Assembly: GCA_016841185.1 (NCBI GenBank)
Contig: JAENZQ010000018.1
Span: 26,475-64,647, forward strand
Direction: 5' to 3'
Origin: Anaerovorax odorimutans
GTDB taxonomy: Bacteria; Bacillota; Clostridia; Peptostreptococcales; JAAYPU01
DNA length: 38,173 bases
The first letter of the stretch is position 1, and every line of letters begins with the position of its first letter. Below the pieces are notes generated by a model that worked only from the letters and a program-made list of their open reading frames with translations, searched no databases and was not told where the DNA came from. Shown piece by piece: positions 8,592 to 16,797 of this stretch. Made by a program: the position numbers and the translations under genes.

Positions 8592-9064
8592 TATTTTTCC
8601 TCCTTCTTTAATTGAATAATTTCCTTATATCCGGCTTCTATGACTCTGATGATGATCAATAAAGCGCCGCATGGGATGGCGAGGCTCAAAATGGGTTCAG
8701 GTATTTCCAGAACAGCAGTTTTTACATTGAATTTAATTTGATTTTGAATCATATCCATTCCAAATTTCGTTAATCCTGCCATTAATATAATGGTAGTACC
8801 TGTAGTTAATATCACAACATACTTTTGGAATTTCTGAGGGAATAAATCTGTAAGCGCACTTAACCCAAGATGTGCTTTCAATTTAAATGCCAGTGCGGAG
8901 GCCAACATTGTATTCCATATAAAAAGCAGCATTAATAATTCTTCAGTAAAAGATATGGATGCATGGATAAAATACCTTGAAATAACATTAAGGAAGTTTA
9001 TTATAACCATTACAAACAAAGAAATTGCCAGTAAGAGTTCTTCTAATTTGTTGTAAAATATCAT
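8591..9064 (-). CDS. dctQ: TRAP transporter small permease DctQ
   Basis: A 157-residue protein with four predicted membrane helices, the small membrane subunit that pairs with DctM. The DctQ pattern is seen in NVISRYFIHASISFTEELLM, then LLFIWNTMLASALAFKLKAH. The frame is open to 9094, but the ATG at 9064 has GGAGG 8-9 nt upstream, so I placed the start there and dropped ten residues. It lies between dctP and dctM; a perfect 11-bp stem-loop (9090-9120) separates it from dctP. Confidence 0.92.
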   Translation of the reverse strand: MIFYNKLEELLLAISLFVMVIINFLNVISRYFIHASISFTEELLMLLFIWNTMLASALAFKLKAHLGLSALTDLFPQKFQKYVVILTTGTTIILMAGLTKFGMDMIQNQIKFNVKTAVLEIPEPILSLAIPCGALLIIIRVIEAGYKEIIQLKKEEK

Positions 9065-9089
9065 CGTTTCGTACCTCCTTTTAAAGAGC

Positions 9090-9120
9090 AGCACTACAAA
9101 GCTGAACGATTTGTAGTGCT
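9090..9120 (-). promoter_or_regulatory. Intercistronic stem-loop between dctP and dctQ
   Basis: AGCACTACAAA (9090-9100) and TTTGTAGTGCT (9110-9120) form perfect 11-bp arms around a 9-nt loop. No strong U-tract follows. Hairpins at this place often protect the binding-protein message or cause partial termination, giving more binding protein than permease; that role is inferred here. Confidence 0.65.
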
Positions 9121-9169
9121 TGAACAGGATAAAATCGAGTGACTTACTTAAGGATTTAAAGATTTATGC

Positions 9170-10201
9170 TTATTTTTTTTGGTATCCGAATGCTTCCATA
9201 AGTTCCAATCCTAAGATTTCTTCCCATTGCTCATATAATGGTATCATTGCTTCCTGGAATACGTCTATTTGTTCAGGTGTTAATTCATTGACCTGCATGG
9301 TTTTTTCCAGCTCTGCTATTTTTTCTTCATTGCTGACTCTGGCCACTTCTTTCTGGTATGCCATAGCTTCTTTTGCAGCTTCTTCGAAGATAACTTTGTC
9401 CTCGTCACTTAAGGTATCCCATAAATTTGTGCTGACGCTTAACAAAAGAGCATCATATACATAATTTGTCAGTGTCATATACTCCTGAACTTCATCCAGT
9501 TTGGATGACGAGATGATATCCACCGGATTTTCCTGACCGTCTATTGTACCTTGCTGCAGTGCGGTAAACACTTCTGCAAAATTCATGGCTGTAGGATCTG
9601 CTCCCAATAAATCAAACAGATCAAGGAACATTTTTATTCCGGGAACGCGTATTTTCAGGTGTTCAAGATCAGACGGCTTTTCAATCGGTCTTACATTATT
9701 GGTTATTTGTCTGTAGCCGGATTCTCCCAATGCCAAAGGTATTACGCCATTTTCTTTTGCTATTTCAAAAATTAACTCACCACCACGCCCTTCTATAGCG
9801 GCATCGGCTTCTTCATATGTAGGAATCATCCATGGCATATTAACTGCTGTAAACCTTTCATCAACTACTGTATATATAATCGTGGAATGAATATCTACAT
9901 CCGTAACGCCGGTTTGTACATTTTCTATACCTTTTGTCTGATTCCCGCCTGAAAGCTGTTCATTAGGATAAATGTCGATTAAATATCTGCCGTTGGTCCT
10001 TTCTTCAATCAGATCTTTATATTTCTTTGCACCCTGATACCAGCTTGAAGTTTCGCTTATGGTAATATTCATCTTCAAGACTTTAGGATCAACTGCCTCC
10101 GACTCTTCACCTTCACCTGCAGCCGGTTCATTTCCTCCGCAGGCTGCCAGCGATAATACTAAAGCTAAAATCAAAATAATTGTCAGTGTTTTTTTCAACA
10201 T
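9170..10201 (-). CDS. dctP: TRAP transporter solute-binding lipoprotein DctP
   Basis: A 343-residue extracytoplasmic receptor of the DctP family. Residues 1-21 are a lipoprotein signal peptide ending LSLAAC, so Cys21 is the lipidation site and the protein is anchored outside the membrane. The family signature RQITNNVRPI then HLKIRVPG includes the conserved Arg that binds a substrate carboxylate, and MNFAEVFTALQQGTIDGQEN follows. This suggests that the ligand carries a carboxylate, which matters because neutral acetoin would not need it. The start is ATG 10201 behind GAGGAGG; the frame is open 63 bp further but only from a weaker start. It is first of the three TRAP genes and follows the dehydrogenase gene after a 339-bp gap. 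Confidence 0.94.
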   Translation of the reverse strand: MLKKTLTIILILALVLSLAACGGNEPAAGEGEESEAVDPKVLKMNITISETSSWYQGAKKYKDLIEERTNGRYLIDIYPNEQLSGGNQTKGIENVQTGVTDVDIHSTIIYTVVDERFTAVNMPWMIPTYEEADAAIEGRGGELIFEIAKENGVIPLALGESGYRQITNNVRPIEKPSDLEHLKIRVPGIKMFLDLFDLLGADPTAMNFAEVFTALQQGTIDGQENPVDIISSSKLDEVQEYMTLTNYVYDALLLSVSTNLWDTLSDEDKVIFEEAAKEAMAYQKEVARVSNEEKIAELEKTMQVNELTPEQIDVFQEAMIPLYEQWEEILGLELMEAFGYQKK

Positions 10202-10540
10202 AAAATTTTCCTCCTCGTTAAGGTTAATAATCATTATATTTGAGCCATTCCTATTAACAGACACAATTCTGTACTGCTTTTATGTCAGCCTGAATATTCC
10301 CTCCCTCCTTTAAAAATAAGTACTTTATTCTAAAACAAAGATGGATTACTTATAATGTAATGAATACCTTTTCAATGTGCCCATATAATTAGTTACAATC
10401 TAAATATATTTTACATTTACTACAAATTCAACCACAAATCTTCAAATTACTACCATTATTTCATTTTAATCCATGGATTTATGTGGAAAATCTATAATGC
10501 AATATAAAATAGTTCGATTCATCCGGTTTACGACCCATTT
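10202..10540. other. 339-bp gap within the aco-TRAP locus
   Basis: No gene is seen. The gap holds a 12-bp perfect palindrome AATCCATGGATT (10468-10479), a strong unused Shine-Dalgarno-like AAAGGAGGGAGGG (about 10303-10316, minus sense) with no ATG behind it, and weak promoter-like matches. A GGGCAC near 10379 resembles a -24 box but has no TTGC at the required spacing. The gap leaves room for separate control of the TRAP genes. Confidence 0.4.
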
Positions 10541-11290
10541 TCAATCCAGCAGGGCCCCTCCGTCCACATCTGTAATTTCACCGGAGATGTGACTTGCCAG
10601 ATCGGATGTCAGAAACAGTATGGCATTTGCAATATCTCTTGGTTTAGCAAATTTTCTTAATGGAATATTATTGATCAGTGTTTTTCTTGCGCTTTCATTT
10701 AAATCTTTGATCATTCCGGTATCCGTAGGGCCTGGACAAATGGCGTTTACATGGATGCCATAAGGGCCTCCTTCTCTTGCTAAACCTTTTGTAAGTCCTA
10801 TAACGCCTGCCTTTGAAGCTCCGTAAACAGTATTGCCGAAAAAACCACCGCCTTTTTTACCTGCTATAGATGCAATGTTTAATATTTTTCCGTATTTCTG
10901 ACGAACCATTATTGGAAAAATTTCATGGCATGTATAAAATACACCCCTGAGATTCACATTCATAACCTGATCCCAATCATTTTCCGTTACGTCCGTAAAA
11001 GGCTTTGTATTTACGATACCTGCGCTGTTGACCAATATATCAATCCTGCCGTAATGGCTGAAAACATCTTTTATTGCTTTACTGATACTTGATCTGTTGG
11101 TAACATCTACTTGATATGCATGACTTTCAGCCCCATGAGAACATATTTCTTTACTAATTTTGTCTGCTTCTTTGAGATTGATATCAAAAATATTTACGTT
11201 CCCTTTTAAACGCCCGAATTCCAGAGCTGTTTCTTTCCCGATTCCCTGACATCCGCCGGTAATCACTATGACTTTGTTGGTGAAGTCCAT
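10541..11290 (-). CDS. Short-chain dehydrogenase/reductase (SDR, FabG-like)
   Basis: A 249-residue classical SDR. It has the nucleotide-binding TGGCQGIG (residues 11-18), LVNSAGIV in place of the common NNAG, and a catalytic Ser (NIASIAG) and YGASK (Tyr-x3-Lys); the C-terminus carries the usual SGEITDVDGGALLD. The frame is open to 11395, but that part overlaps the preceding gene. ATG 11290 has AGAGGTGA upstream and gives a typical family length. It follows the DUF296 gene by 10 bp. In this operon it could oxidise a hydroxy substrate to the keto compound cleaved by the AcoABC complex, or interconvert acetoin, diacetyl and butanediol; which of these is open. Confidence 0.92.
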   Translation of the reverse strand: MDFTNKVIVITGGCQGIGKETALEFGRLKGNVNIFDINLKEADKISKEICSHGAESHAYQVDVTNRSSISKAIKDVFSHYGRIDILVNSAGIVNTKPFTDVTENDWDQVMNVNLRGVFYTCHEIFPIMVRQKYGKILNIASIAGKKGGGFFGNTVYGASKAGVIGLTKGLAREGGPYGIHVNAICPGPTDTGMIKDLNESARKTLINNIPLRKFAKPRDIANAILFLTSDLASHISGEITDVDGGALLD

Positions 11291-11300
11291 CCAATCACCT

Positions 11301-11768
11301 CTATTCAGCTGTATATCTGAACAAGATAAATCCTGTTTCGTCATCAAATGCTCTGACAATAACAGGTGATGTACATCCCATGATGAGAAATTCAACTGTT
11401 GCTAAAACCGTATTTCCATTTTCAGAAAAATGGCCTCCGCAAATATTTCTTTTTTTATCGCCCAGTGTGCCATGTAAATGAATGCTGATCTCGCCGTTTT
11501 CCTGTCCGATGGTTCCCTGTGAATTGATCAATTCTATAGGTCCGTCTACAATGACTGGCTGAGAGTAACGGACGATATTTGTATCATCAATTTCATTGGT
11601 TGCATAGACATATGATGCTTTTTTCAGACTGCCGATACAACTGATGATTTGTCCGTACTGGATATTATTTTGTTTGCATGCTTCTTTGATTCCTTGGATC
11701 AAATCAGTGTTTGGCAGCAGCCTGCCGGCTATCATAATATTGTCGGATACTTTTTCGATTTCGTACAT
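11301..11768 (-). CDS. DUF296/PPC-domain protein
   Basis: A 155-residue single-domain protein of the PPC (plant and prokaryote conserved, DUF296) family. Support comes from the opening pattern IMIAGRLLPNTDLIQGIKEA, the IGSLKKASYVYA strand, IHLHGTLGD, and GGHF with conserved histidines. Such proteins form small trimers; the biochemical role in bacteria is unknown. Here it is in the same transcript as the acetoin-dehydrogenase-type complex and an SDR, which suggests a metabolic rather than a DNA-binding role (it has no AT-hook). The ATG at 11768 has a GGGGGT ribosome-binding-like site unusually far upstream (about 19 nt), so expression may be weak or the start may differ. Confidence 0.82.
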   Translation of the reverse strand: MYEIEKVSDNIMIAGRLLPNTDLIQGIKEACKQNNIQYGQIISCIGSLKKASYVYATNEIDDTNIVRYSQPVIVDGPIELINSQGTIGQENGEISIHLHGTLGDKKRNICGGHFSENGNTVLATVEFLIMGCTSPVIVRAFDDETGFILFRYTAE

Positions 11769-11849
11769 TTTGTTATCGATTTTTATTACCCCCTCTCGGA
11801 TACTTTATAAATTCCTAATAAATATATAAGAATGAATTAAAATAAAAAG

Positions 11850-13235
11850 TCATTTTTTGTTTGCCTGATGAATGGCGATGCCATTAAGGCTTAAGGCAGC
11901 TTCTGCAATACTTTCACTGACGGTGGGATGCGCATGTATGGTGGATATAAGCTCATCTTCTGTTGCTTCCAACCGTATGGCAAGAGCAGCCTCGGAAATG
12001 AGATCTGTTGCTCTGGGTCCAAAGATATGAACACCTATTATTTCACCATATTTTTGTCCGGCAATTATTTTTACCATTCCGTTACCGTTATTTTCGATGA
12101 TTGCCTTCCCGTTACCCGACAACATAAATCGTCCTACCTTGTACTTCAATCCTTTTTCTTTAGCCTGCTCTTCCGTCAGGCCGACTCCTGCAACTTCAGG
12201 ATTGGTATAAATGCAGGATGGAATCGTCTGTGGGTAATAGGCTGTATGATGACCTAAAACGTGTTCTACAGCCGATACTCCTTGAGCTGAAGCGGCATGT
12301 GCCAGCATGATCTGGCCATTGCAGTCACCGATTGCATAAATGCCGGGAATATTAGTCTCAAAATCATGGTTTACCATAATATTATTATGATTTGTCAATA
12401 CTCCGATTCTGTCAAGTCCGATGTTTGAAGTGTTTGGTTTTCTTCCAACTGCAACCATAACATATTCACTTGTTATGGTATTATTTTTTCCGTGGCTTGT
12501 AACACAGGCCGCCAATTGGCCATCTTTTTTTATAACTTTTGTCAGCTCAGTTTCTGTCATAAAGGTTATTCCCAATGCTTCAAGCTGCCGTCTGATATGA
12601 CTCTTGATTTCTCCATCGACTGTAGGCAGTATTTCGGAAAGCATTTCTATCACTGTTACTTTGCAGCCGAATGAGGCAAACAAACTGGCAAATTCAATTC
12701 CAATGACACCACCGCCGACAATAACCATAGATGAAGGAAGGTTGGGTAAGCTAAGGGCCTCAGTACTGTTGATCACTCCAGGAAGATCTGCCCCGGGAAA
12801 GTTCAAATCAACCGGAACAGAACCCACTGCCAGTATTATTGCATCACCGTGTAAATCTTCCTGCCCATCAATTTTTACCGTCCGGGTATCCGACAAAACA
12901 CCTTTGCCTTTATGAAACACCACATGATTTGAACGGAGAAGGCTTTTAACTCCGCCAACTAATTGACCAACGACTTCCTCTTTTCTTTTGATTAATGTTT
13001 TCCAGTCTATTTCGATTTTTTTTGGTTGTAATCCGATCAAACCGCTGTGTAATATGGATTGATACAATTCAGATGTATGGATTAATACTTTTGTAGGAAT
13101 GCACCCTACATTGAGACAGGTTCCACCTAATTCTGCATTTTCTATCAGATGTACTTCAGCATTCAGTTGTGCTGCACGAATTGCGGCAACATAACCTCCG
13201 GGCCCGCCTCCAATAATTATTATTTTTTTAGGCAT
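11850..13235 (-). CDS. acoL: Dihydrolipoyl dehydrogenase (E3)
   Basis: A 461-residue FAD-dependent enzyme that re-oxidises the dihydrolipoyl arm of E2 and passes electrons to NAD. The FAD fold GGGPGGYVAAI is at residues 9-19, the redox disulfide CLNVGC at 40-45, the NAD-binding GGGVIGIEFAS in the middle, YAIGDCNG before the dimer domain, and the catalytic HAHPTVSE His-Glu pair near the C-terminus. Length is normal. AAGGAGG lies just before ATG 13235 and the acoC stop is 16 bp upstream. As the fourth gene of the complex it probably serves this E1-E2 rather than a general pyruvate dehydrogenase, but a shared E3 cannot be excluded. Confidence 0.95.
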   Translation of the reverse strand: MPKKIIIIGGGPGGYVAAIRAAQLNAEVHLIENAELGGTCLNVGCIPTKVLIHTSELYQSILHSGLIGLQPKKIEIDWKTLIKRKEEVVGQLVGGVKSLLRSNHVVFHKGKGVLSDTRTVKIDGQEDLHGDAIILAVGSVPVDLNFPGADLPGVINSTEALSLPNLPSSMVIVGGGVIGIEFASLFASFGCKVTVIEMLSEILPTVDGEIKSHIRRQLEALGITFMTETELTKVIKKDGQLAACVTSHGKNNTITSEYVMVAVGRKPNTSNIGLDRIGVLTNHNNIMVNHDFETNIPGIYAIGDCNGQIMLAHAASAQGVSAVEHVLGHHTAYYPQTIPSCIYTNPEVAGVGLTEEQAKEKGLKYKVGRFMLSGNGKAIIENNGNGMVKIIAGQKYGEIIGVHIFGPRATDLISEAALAIRLEATEDELISTIHAHPTVSESIAEAALSLNGIAIHQANKK

Positions 13236-13251
13236 TCAAAGTCCTCCTTGA

Positions 13252-14571
13252 TCATAGAATCAGCAGATAAGGCTGTTCAAGAAGATATTTTATTTTTTTC
13301 ATGAATACGGCTGCTACAGCACCGTCAATCAAACGATGGTCAAAGGAAAGGCAAAGATTCAACATGGGCCGAATCTGAATTTCATTCTCTGCTACTACGG
13401 GTTCGCTGATGATACGGCATACTCCGAGAATGGCACTTTCCGGGGGATTGATTATTGGTGTGAAATGATGGACACCATACATTCCGAGGTTTGAAACAGT
13501 AAAGGTGCCCCCGCTTATTTCTTCAGGTGTAAGTTCCCCTTTCCGAGCTTTTTCACTCAATATACTTATTTCATCCCTCAGGATACTTATGGATTTATTT
13601 TGTGCATTTTTAACCACCGGTACGGTCAGTCCATTGTTCAGTGCTACGGCAATACCGATATTTACAGTATTGTGTTGATAAATCTGTTGATTAATCAAGC
13701 TTCGGTTTATTTCCGTGTGCTCTTCCAAAGCCATTGCAACGGCTTTAACGATTATTTCAGTAAATGAATATCCGGTATCAGATGCATTGGTCATTTTATT
13801 TTTTAATTCTAATGCTTCGGTCATATCCACTTTATAAGTCATATTGACATGTGGGGAGGCTTTCCAGCTTGCACTCATGCGTTCTGCAATTACCTTACGC
13901 ATACCGGTAAGTTCTGATCCATTCGAATCCGACAAATCCGAAACAGGGCTTACGGCAGGTTTTTGCGAAGCTGCAAGCAATACGTCCGACTGCATGATAC
14001 GGGAATCACTTTTTATGCTCTGAAGGTCTATGCCTTCCTCAAGCGCTGTTTTTTCAGCCATCGGAGAAACTCTGACTTTGGGAGCATTTTCGTTATGGTT
14101 TAATATATCTCTTTCAATGATACGTCCGCCCGGGCCCGTACCTTTTACAGATGACAGGTCAATATTCATTTCTTTTGCCAGTTTTTTAGCTGCAGGTGAA
14201 GCTTTTATCCAATTATCCTCAGAATCTTTTTTTACTGCATTGCTGTTATCGTCTGCAACAGCCTCTGAAAAACCGTCTTTAGGAACAGTTTCTTTATCCT
14301 CCTGTACTGATACAGCTCGATCTGTTTTTTCTCCAGGTTTTCCTATAACGGCCATAAGGCCTGCAACTTCTACCGTGCTTCCTTCATCGGCAAATATCTC
14401 AAGCAATACGCCATCAACAGGCGCTTCTATAGCATTTGTTATTTTATCTGTCTCAATTTCTACAAGTTGTTCTCCGGTATTAACTGTATCACCCACAGAT
14501 TTAAGCCATTTGGAAACAAATCCTTCAGTCATGGTAAGTCCCAGCTTAGGCATATAGATGTTTGTAGCCAT
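13252..14571 (-). CDS. acoC: Dihydrolipoamide acyltransferase (E2) with two subunit-binding domains
   Basis: A 439-residue E2 core subunit. The N-terminal lipoyl domain has the lipoylated Lys at 43 in ETDKITNAIEAP. After a charged linker come two peripheral-subunit-binding domains: a normal one (ASPAAKKLAKEMNIDLSSVK, then GTGPGGRI) and a degenerate one (VSPMAEKTALEEGIDLQSIK) that has lost the GTGPGGRI loop. The C-terminal catalytic domain ends in SFDHRLIDGA with the active-site His. The tandem binding domains are uncommon and may carry E1 and E3 separately. ATG 14571 follows AAGGAGG. The family covers acetoin, branched-chain and pyruvate complexes; context favours the acetoin type. Confidence 0.93.
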   Translation of the reverse strand: MATNIYMPKLGLTMTEGFVSKWLKSVGDTVNTGEQLVEIETDKITNAIEAPVDGVLLEIFADEGSTVEVAGLMAVIGKPGEKTDRAVSVQEDKETVPKDGFSEAVADDNSNAVKKDSEDNWIKASPAAKKLAKEMNIDLSSVKGTGPGGRIIERDILNHNENAPKVRVSPMAEKTALEEGIDLQSIKSDSRIMQSDVLLAASQKPAVSPVSDLSDSNGSELTGMRKVIAERMSASWKASPHVNMTYKVDMTEALELKNKMTNASDTGYSFTEIIVKAVAMALEEHTEINRSLINQQIYQHNTVNIGIAVALNNGLTVPVVKNAQNKSISILRDEISILSEKARKGELTPEEISGGTFTVSNLGMYGVHHFTPIINPPESAILGVCRIISEPVVAENEIQIRPMLNLCLSFDHRLIDGAVAAVFMKKIKYLLEQPYLLIL

Positions 14572-14604
14572 GTATTTTCCTCCTTATATTAAATTGATAT
14601 TAAA

Positions 14605-15579
14605 TCAATCTACGATTTCCATAACTGCTTTGAAGATATCCTGAGGATTTGGATATATGTGATCTTCCAATGCCGGACTGAAGGGAGGGATCACATTTAG
14701 TCCGGCGACACGTTTAACTGGTGCATCCAGGTAATCAAAAAGTTCGTCAATGATTTGAGAAGCAATTTCTCCCATATAACCGTTGCGTTTTACCCCTTCC
14801 TGAACCAATACAACCCGATGTGTCTTTTTTATAGACTGCTGGATGGTGTCCCAATCAAGAGGTACCAAAGTTCTTAAATCAATTACTTCTGCTTCGATTC
14901 CTTGTTTTTTCAATTCTTTTGCAGCTTCTAATGCAAAGAGGATCTGTCTGGAATAAGCAATGATTGTGACATCTTTTCCGCTTCGTTTAACATCTGCCTT
15001 TCCTAATGGTATGAGATATTCTTCTTCGGGAACTTCTCCTTTTTTTGCATACAGGATTTTATGCTCTACACAGATTACAGGATCGTCGTCGCGTATGGCG
15101 GATTTCAGAAGACCTTTCGCATCATAAGGTGTTCCCGGCGCTATGACTTTTAAGCCGGGGAAATGTGTAAATAATGCTTCCAGACTTTGTGAGTGCTGGC
15201 CTGCATTCCTTCGCCCCGCCCCGCCAGGAGTTCTTATTACCAATGGAATTGAAACCTGACCCCCGGTCATATAACGTAGTTTGGCAGCTTGATTGACGAT
15301 AGGATCTAATGATATAGGCGTAAAGTCAATATACATGATTTCAACGATAGGCCGAAGCCCTCTCATTGCTGCCCCTACGGCCATACCAGTAAAGCCGTTC
15401 TCCGATATGGGTGTATCGATTACCCGGTTAGGGCCGAATTCTTCTAAAAACCCTTTGGTCAAACCAAAGACACTTCCCATGACACCCATATCTTCTCCTA
15501 TAATAAAGACAGAACTGTTTCGGATCATTTCTTCATGCATTGCTTCCCGTATGGCCTGGCCATAAGTAATATTTCTCAT
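14605..15579 (-). CDS. acoB: TPP-dependent dehydrogenase E1 beta subunit
   Basis: A 324-residue transketolase-like beta subunit of a 2-oxoacid or acetoin dehydrogenase. Motifs include IGEDMGVMGSVFGLTKG, PISENGFTGMAVGAAM, the PGGAGRRNAGQHSQSLEA loop and VVLVQEGVKRNGYMGEIASQ. It forms the alpha2-beta2 E1 with the upstream gene; the ATG overlaps the alpha stop (ATGA), so the subunits are made together. Length is normal. The sequence is of the acetoin-dehydrogenase/PDH E1-beta group and does not by itself settle the substrate. Confidence 0.94.
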   Translation of the reverse strand: MRNITYGQAIREAMHEEMIRNSSVFIIGEDMGVMGSVFGLTKGFLEEFGPNRVIDTPISENGFTGMAVGAAMRGLRPIVEIMYIDFTPISLDPIVNQAAKLRYMTGGQVSIPLVIRTPGGAGRRNAGQHSQSLEALFTHFPGLKVIAPGTPYDAKGLLKSAIRDDDPVICVEHKILYAKKGEVPEEEYLIPLGKADVKRSGKDVTIIAYSRQILFALEAAKELKKQGIEAEVIDLRTLVPLDWDTIQQSIKKTHRVVLVQEGVKRNGYMGEIASQIIDELFDYLDAPVKRVAGLNVIPPFSPALEDHIYPNPQDIFKAVMEIVD

Positions 15580-16565
15580 CTTACAACCCCTCTTTCATTA
15601 TCCGTGGTATATACATCATCAGTAACTTCCCGAACATCCGGATAAGGTGAATCTTTAGCGAATGCTACGGCTTCTTCGATTTCTGCCTTGTTCTTTTCTT
15701 CAATTATTTTCAGTTCTTCTTCTGATGCAAAACCTTTACTTAAAATTTCTTTCTTTATATTTTCTATGGCATCATGGTTTAGCCACTTTTCTATTTCTGT
15801 TTTTGATTTATAAACTTGGGGATCACCTTCATAATGCCCGTGGTATCGATATGTTTTTGCTTCTATTAAAGATGGGCCTTTTCCCTGACGGGCGTGTTCT
15901 GCTGCTTTTTGTACCGCATTATATATTTCAAAAACATTATTTCCGTCTACAATCATCCCTGGGATATTATAAGCTTTGGCGCGTTCCGCAATGTCTTCTA
16001 CATTACATACTCTGTCGATACACACAGATACACCGTATTTATTATTTTCGCAAAGGTATACAACAGGCAGTTTCCAGGCAGAAGCCATATTGATGGATTC
16101 GTGAAAATATCCTTCATTTGAAGCGCCGTCACCAAAGAATACAAGGGTCACTTCATTTTTTTCAGTAATTTTTGAGGCTAATCCCGATCCGGTTCCAATA
16201 GCAAGACCGGCACCGACTATGCCATTGGCCCCTAAGATACCACGGTTCAAATCGGCAATATGCATGGATCCTCCTTTTCCTTTGCAGTAACCTGTTTGTT
16301 TTCCAAAGAGCTCTGCCATCATCAGATTGGGTTTACAGCCTCTTGCAATACATTGTCCATGTCCTCGATGTGTACATACAATATAGTCACTTTCCTTTAA
16401 AGCATTACAAGCGCCTACTGCAACAGCTTCCTGCCCAATATAAGTGTGAATATTTCCTGCGAGCATTGCCTGAGTAAATAACTCTGATGCTTTAAGTTCA
16501 AAGGAACGCAATCGCTGCATTTCCTGATAAAATTTAATATATAATTCCTTGTCTTTTTTCTTCAT
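15576..16565 (-). CDS. acoA: TPP-dependent dehydrogenase E1 alpha subunit (acetoin dehydrogenase type)
   Basis: A 329-residue thiamine-diphosphate-binding alpha subunit, the first gene of the operon. The TPP motif runs from GDGASNEG (residues 145-152) to NN at 174-175. The blocks THRGHGQCIARG, GKGGSMHIADLNRGILGANG and TYRYHGHYEGDPQVY match acetoin-dehydrogenase-type E1 alpha, a group that also contains uncharacterised relatives. It would cleave a C-C bond next to a keto or hydroxy-keto group and pass the acyl unit to E2-lipoate. ATG 16565 has AAGGAG 8 nt upstream. Expression should be driven by the sigma-54 promoter at 16628-16643. Confidence 0.93.
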   Translation of the reverse strand: MKKKDKELYIKFYQEMQRLRSFELKASELFTQAMLAGNIHTYIGQEAVAVGACNALKESDYIVCTHRGHGQCIARGCKPNLMMAELFGKQTGYCKGKGGSMHIADLNRGILGANGIVGAGLAIGTGSGLASKITEKNEVTLVFFGDGASNEGYFHESINMASAWKLPVVYLCENNKYGVSVCIDRVCNVEDIAERAKAYNIPGMIVDGNNVFEIYNAVQKAAEHARQGKGPSLIEAKTYRYHGHYEGDPQVYKSKTEIEKWLNHDAIENIKKEILSKGFASEEELKIIEEKNKAEIEEAVAFAKDSPYPDVREVTDDVYTTDNERGVVR

Positions 16566-16627
16566 GTAGCATCTCCTTTCTCAGTAATTGATTCCATTAT
16601 CTTTACTTAAATTCATTTTTATAAATC

Positions 16628-16643
16628 GCAATCTTCGTGCCAA
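16628..16643 (-). promoter_or_regulatory. Sigma-54 (-24/-12) promoter of the aco operon
   Basis: On the minus strand the sequence is TTGGCACGAAGATTGC, an essentially perfect match to TTGGCACG-N4-TTGC. It lies 63 bp upstream of the acoA start and directly downstream of the gene for an AAA+ sigma-54 activator. That makes RpoN-dependent, activator-dependent expression very likely. Confidence 0.92.
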
Positions 16644-16685
16644 CTTGAAAATCCTTTAATATCAATGCTTGTGCTCTTCAAAAAA

Positions 16686-16728
16686 ATAAAGTGATCATAT
16701 TGAATTGCTCAAAATATGATCACTTTAT
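16686..16728 (-). terminator. Intrinsic terminator of acoR
   Basis: Perfect 15-bp arms (16686-16700 and 16714-16728, core AAGTGATCATAT) surround a 13-nt loop. On the minus strand a T-rich tract (TTTATTTTTTT) follows at once. It would end acoR transcription before the aco promoter. Because it lies about 45-85 bp upstream of the -24 box, it could also serve as an activator site; I prefer terminator because of the T-tract. Confidence 0.8.
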
Positions 16729-16780
16729 GATAAATGCAAATAATAACAGTCATTTACATTATTGTTCAATTTTTGATTAG

Positions 16781-16797
16781 TGTTAGATAATCTAACA
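16781..16797. promoter_or_regulatory. Candidate enhancer (UAS) for the AcoR-type activator
   Basis: TGTTAGATAATCTAACA is a perfect 8-bp inverted repeat around one base. It lies about 140-150 bp upstream of the -24 box, a normal distance for a sigma-54 enhancer, and overlaps the acoR stop codon. Assignment rests on symmetry and position only. Confidence 0.5.

Noticed and set aside
10360-10400. Second sigma-54 promoter before dctP (GGGCAC on the minus strand)
   Set aside because: There is no TTGC at the -12 spacing; it matches only half the consensus.
16686-16728. Large palindrome as the main activator enhancer
   Set aside because: A T-rich tract follows directly in the acoR direction, so it is better read as the acoR terminator, though a double role is possible.
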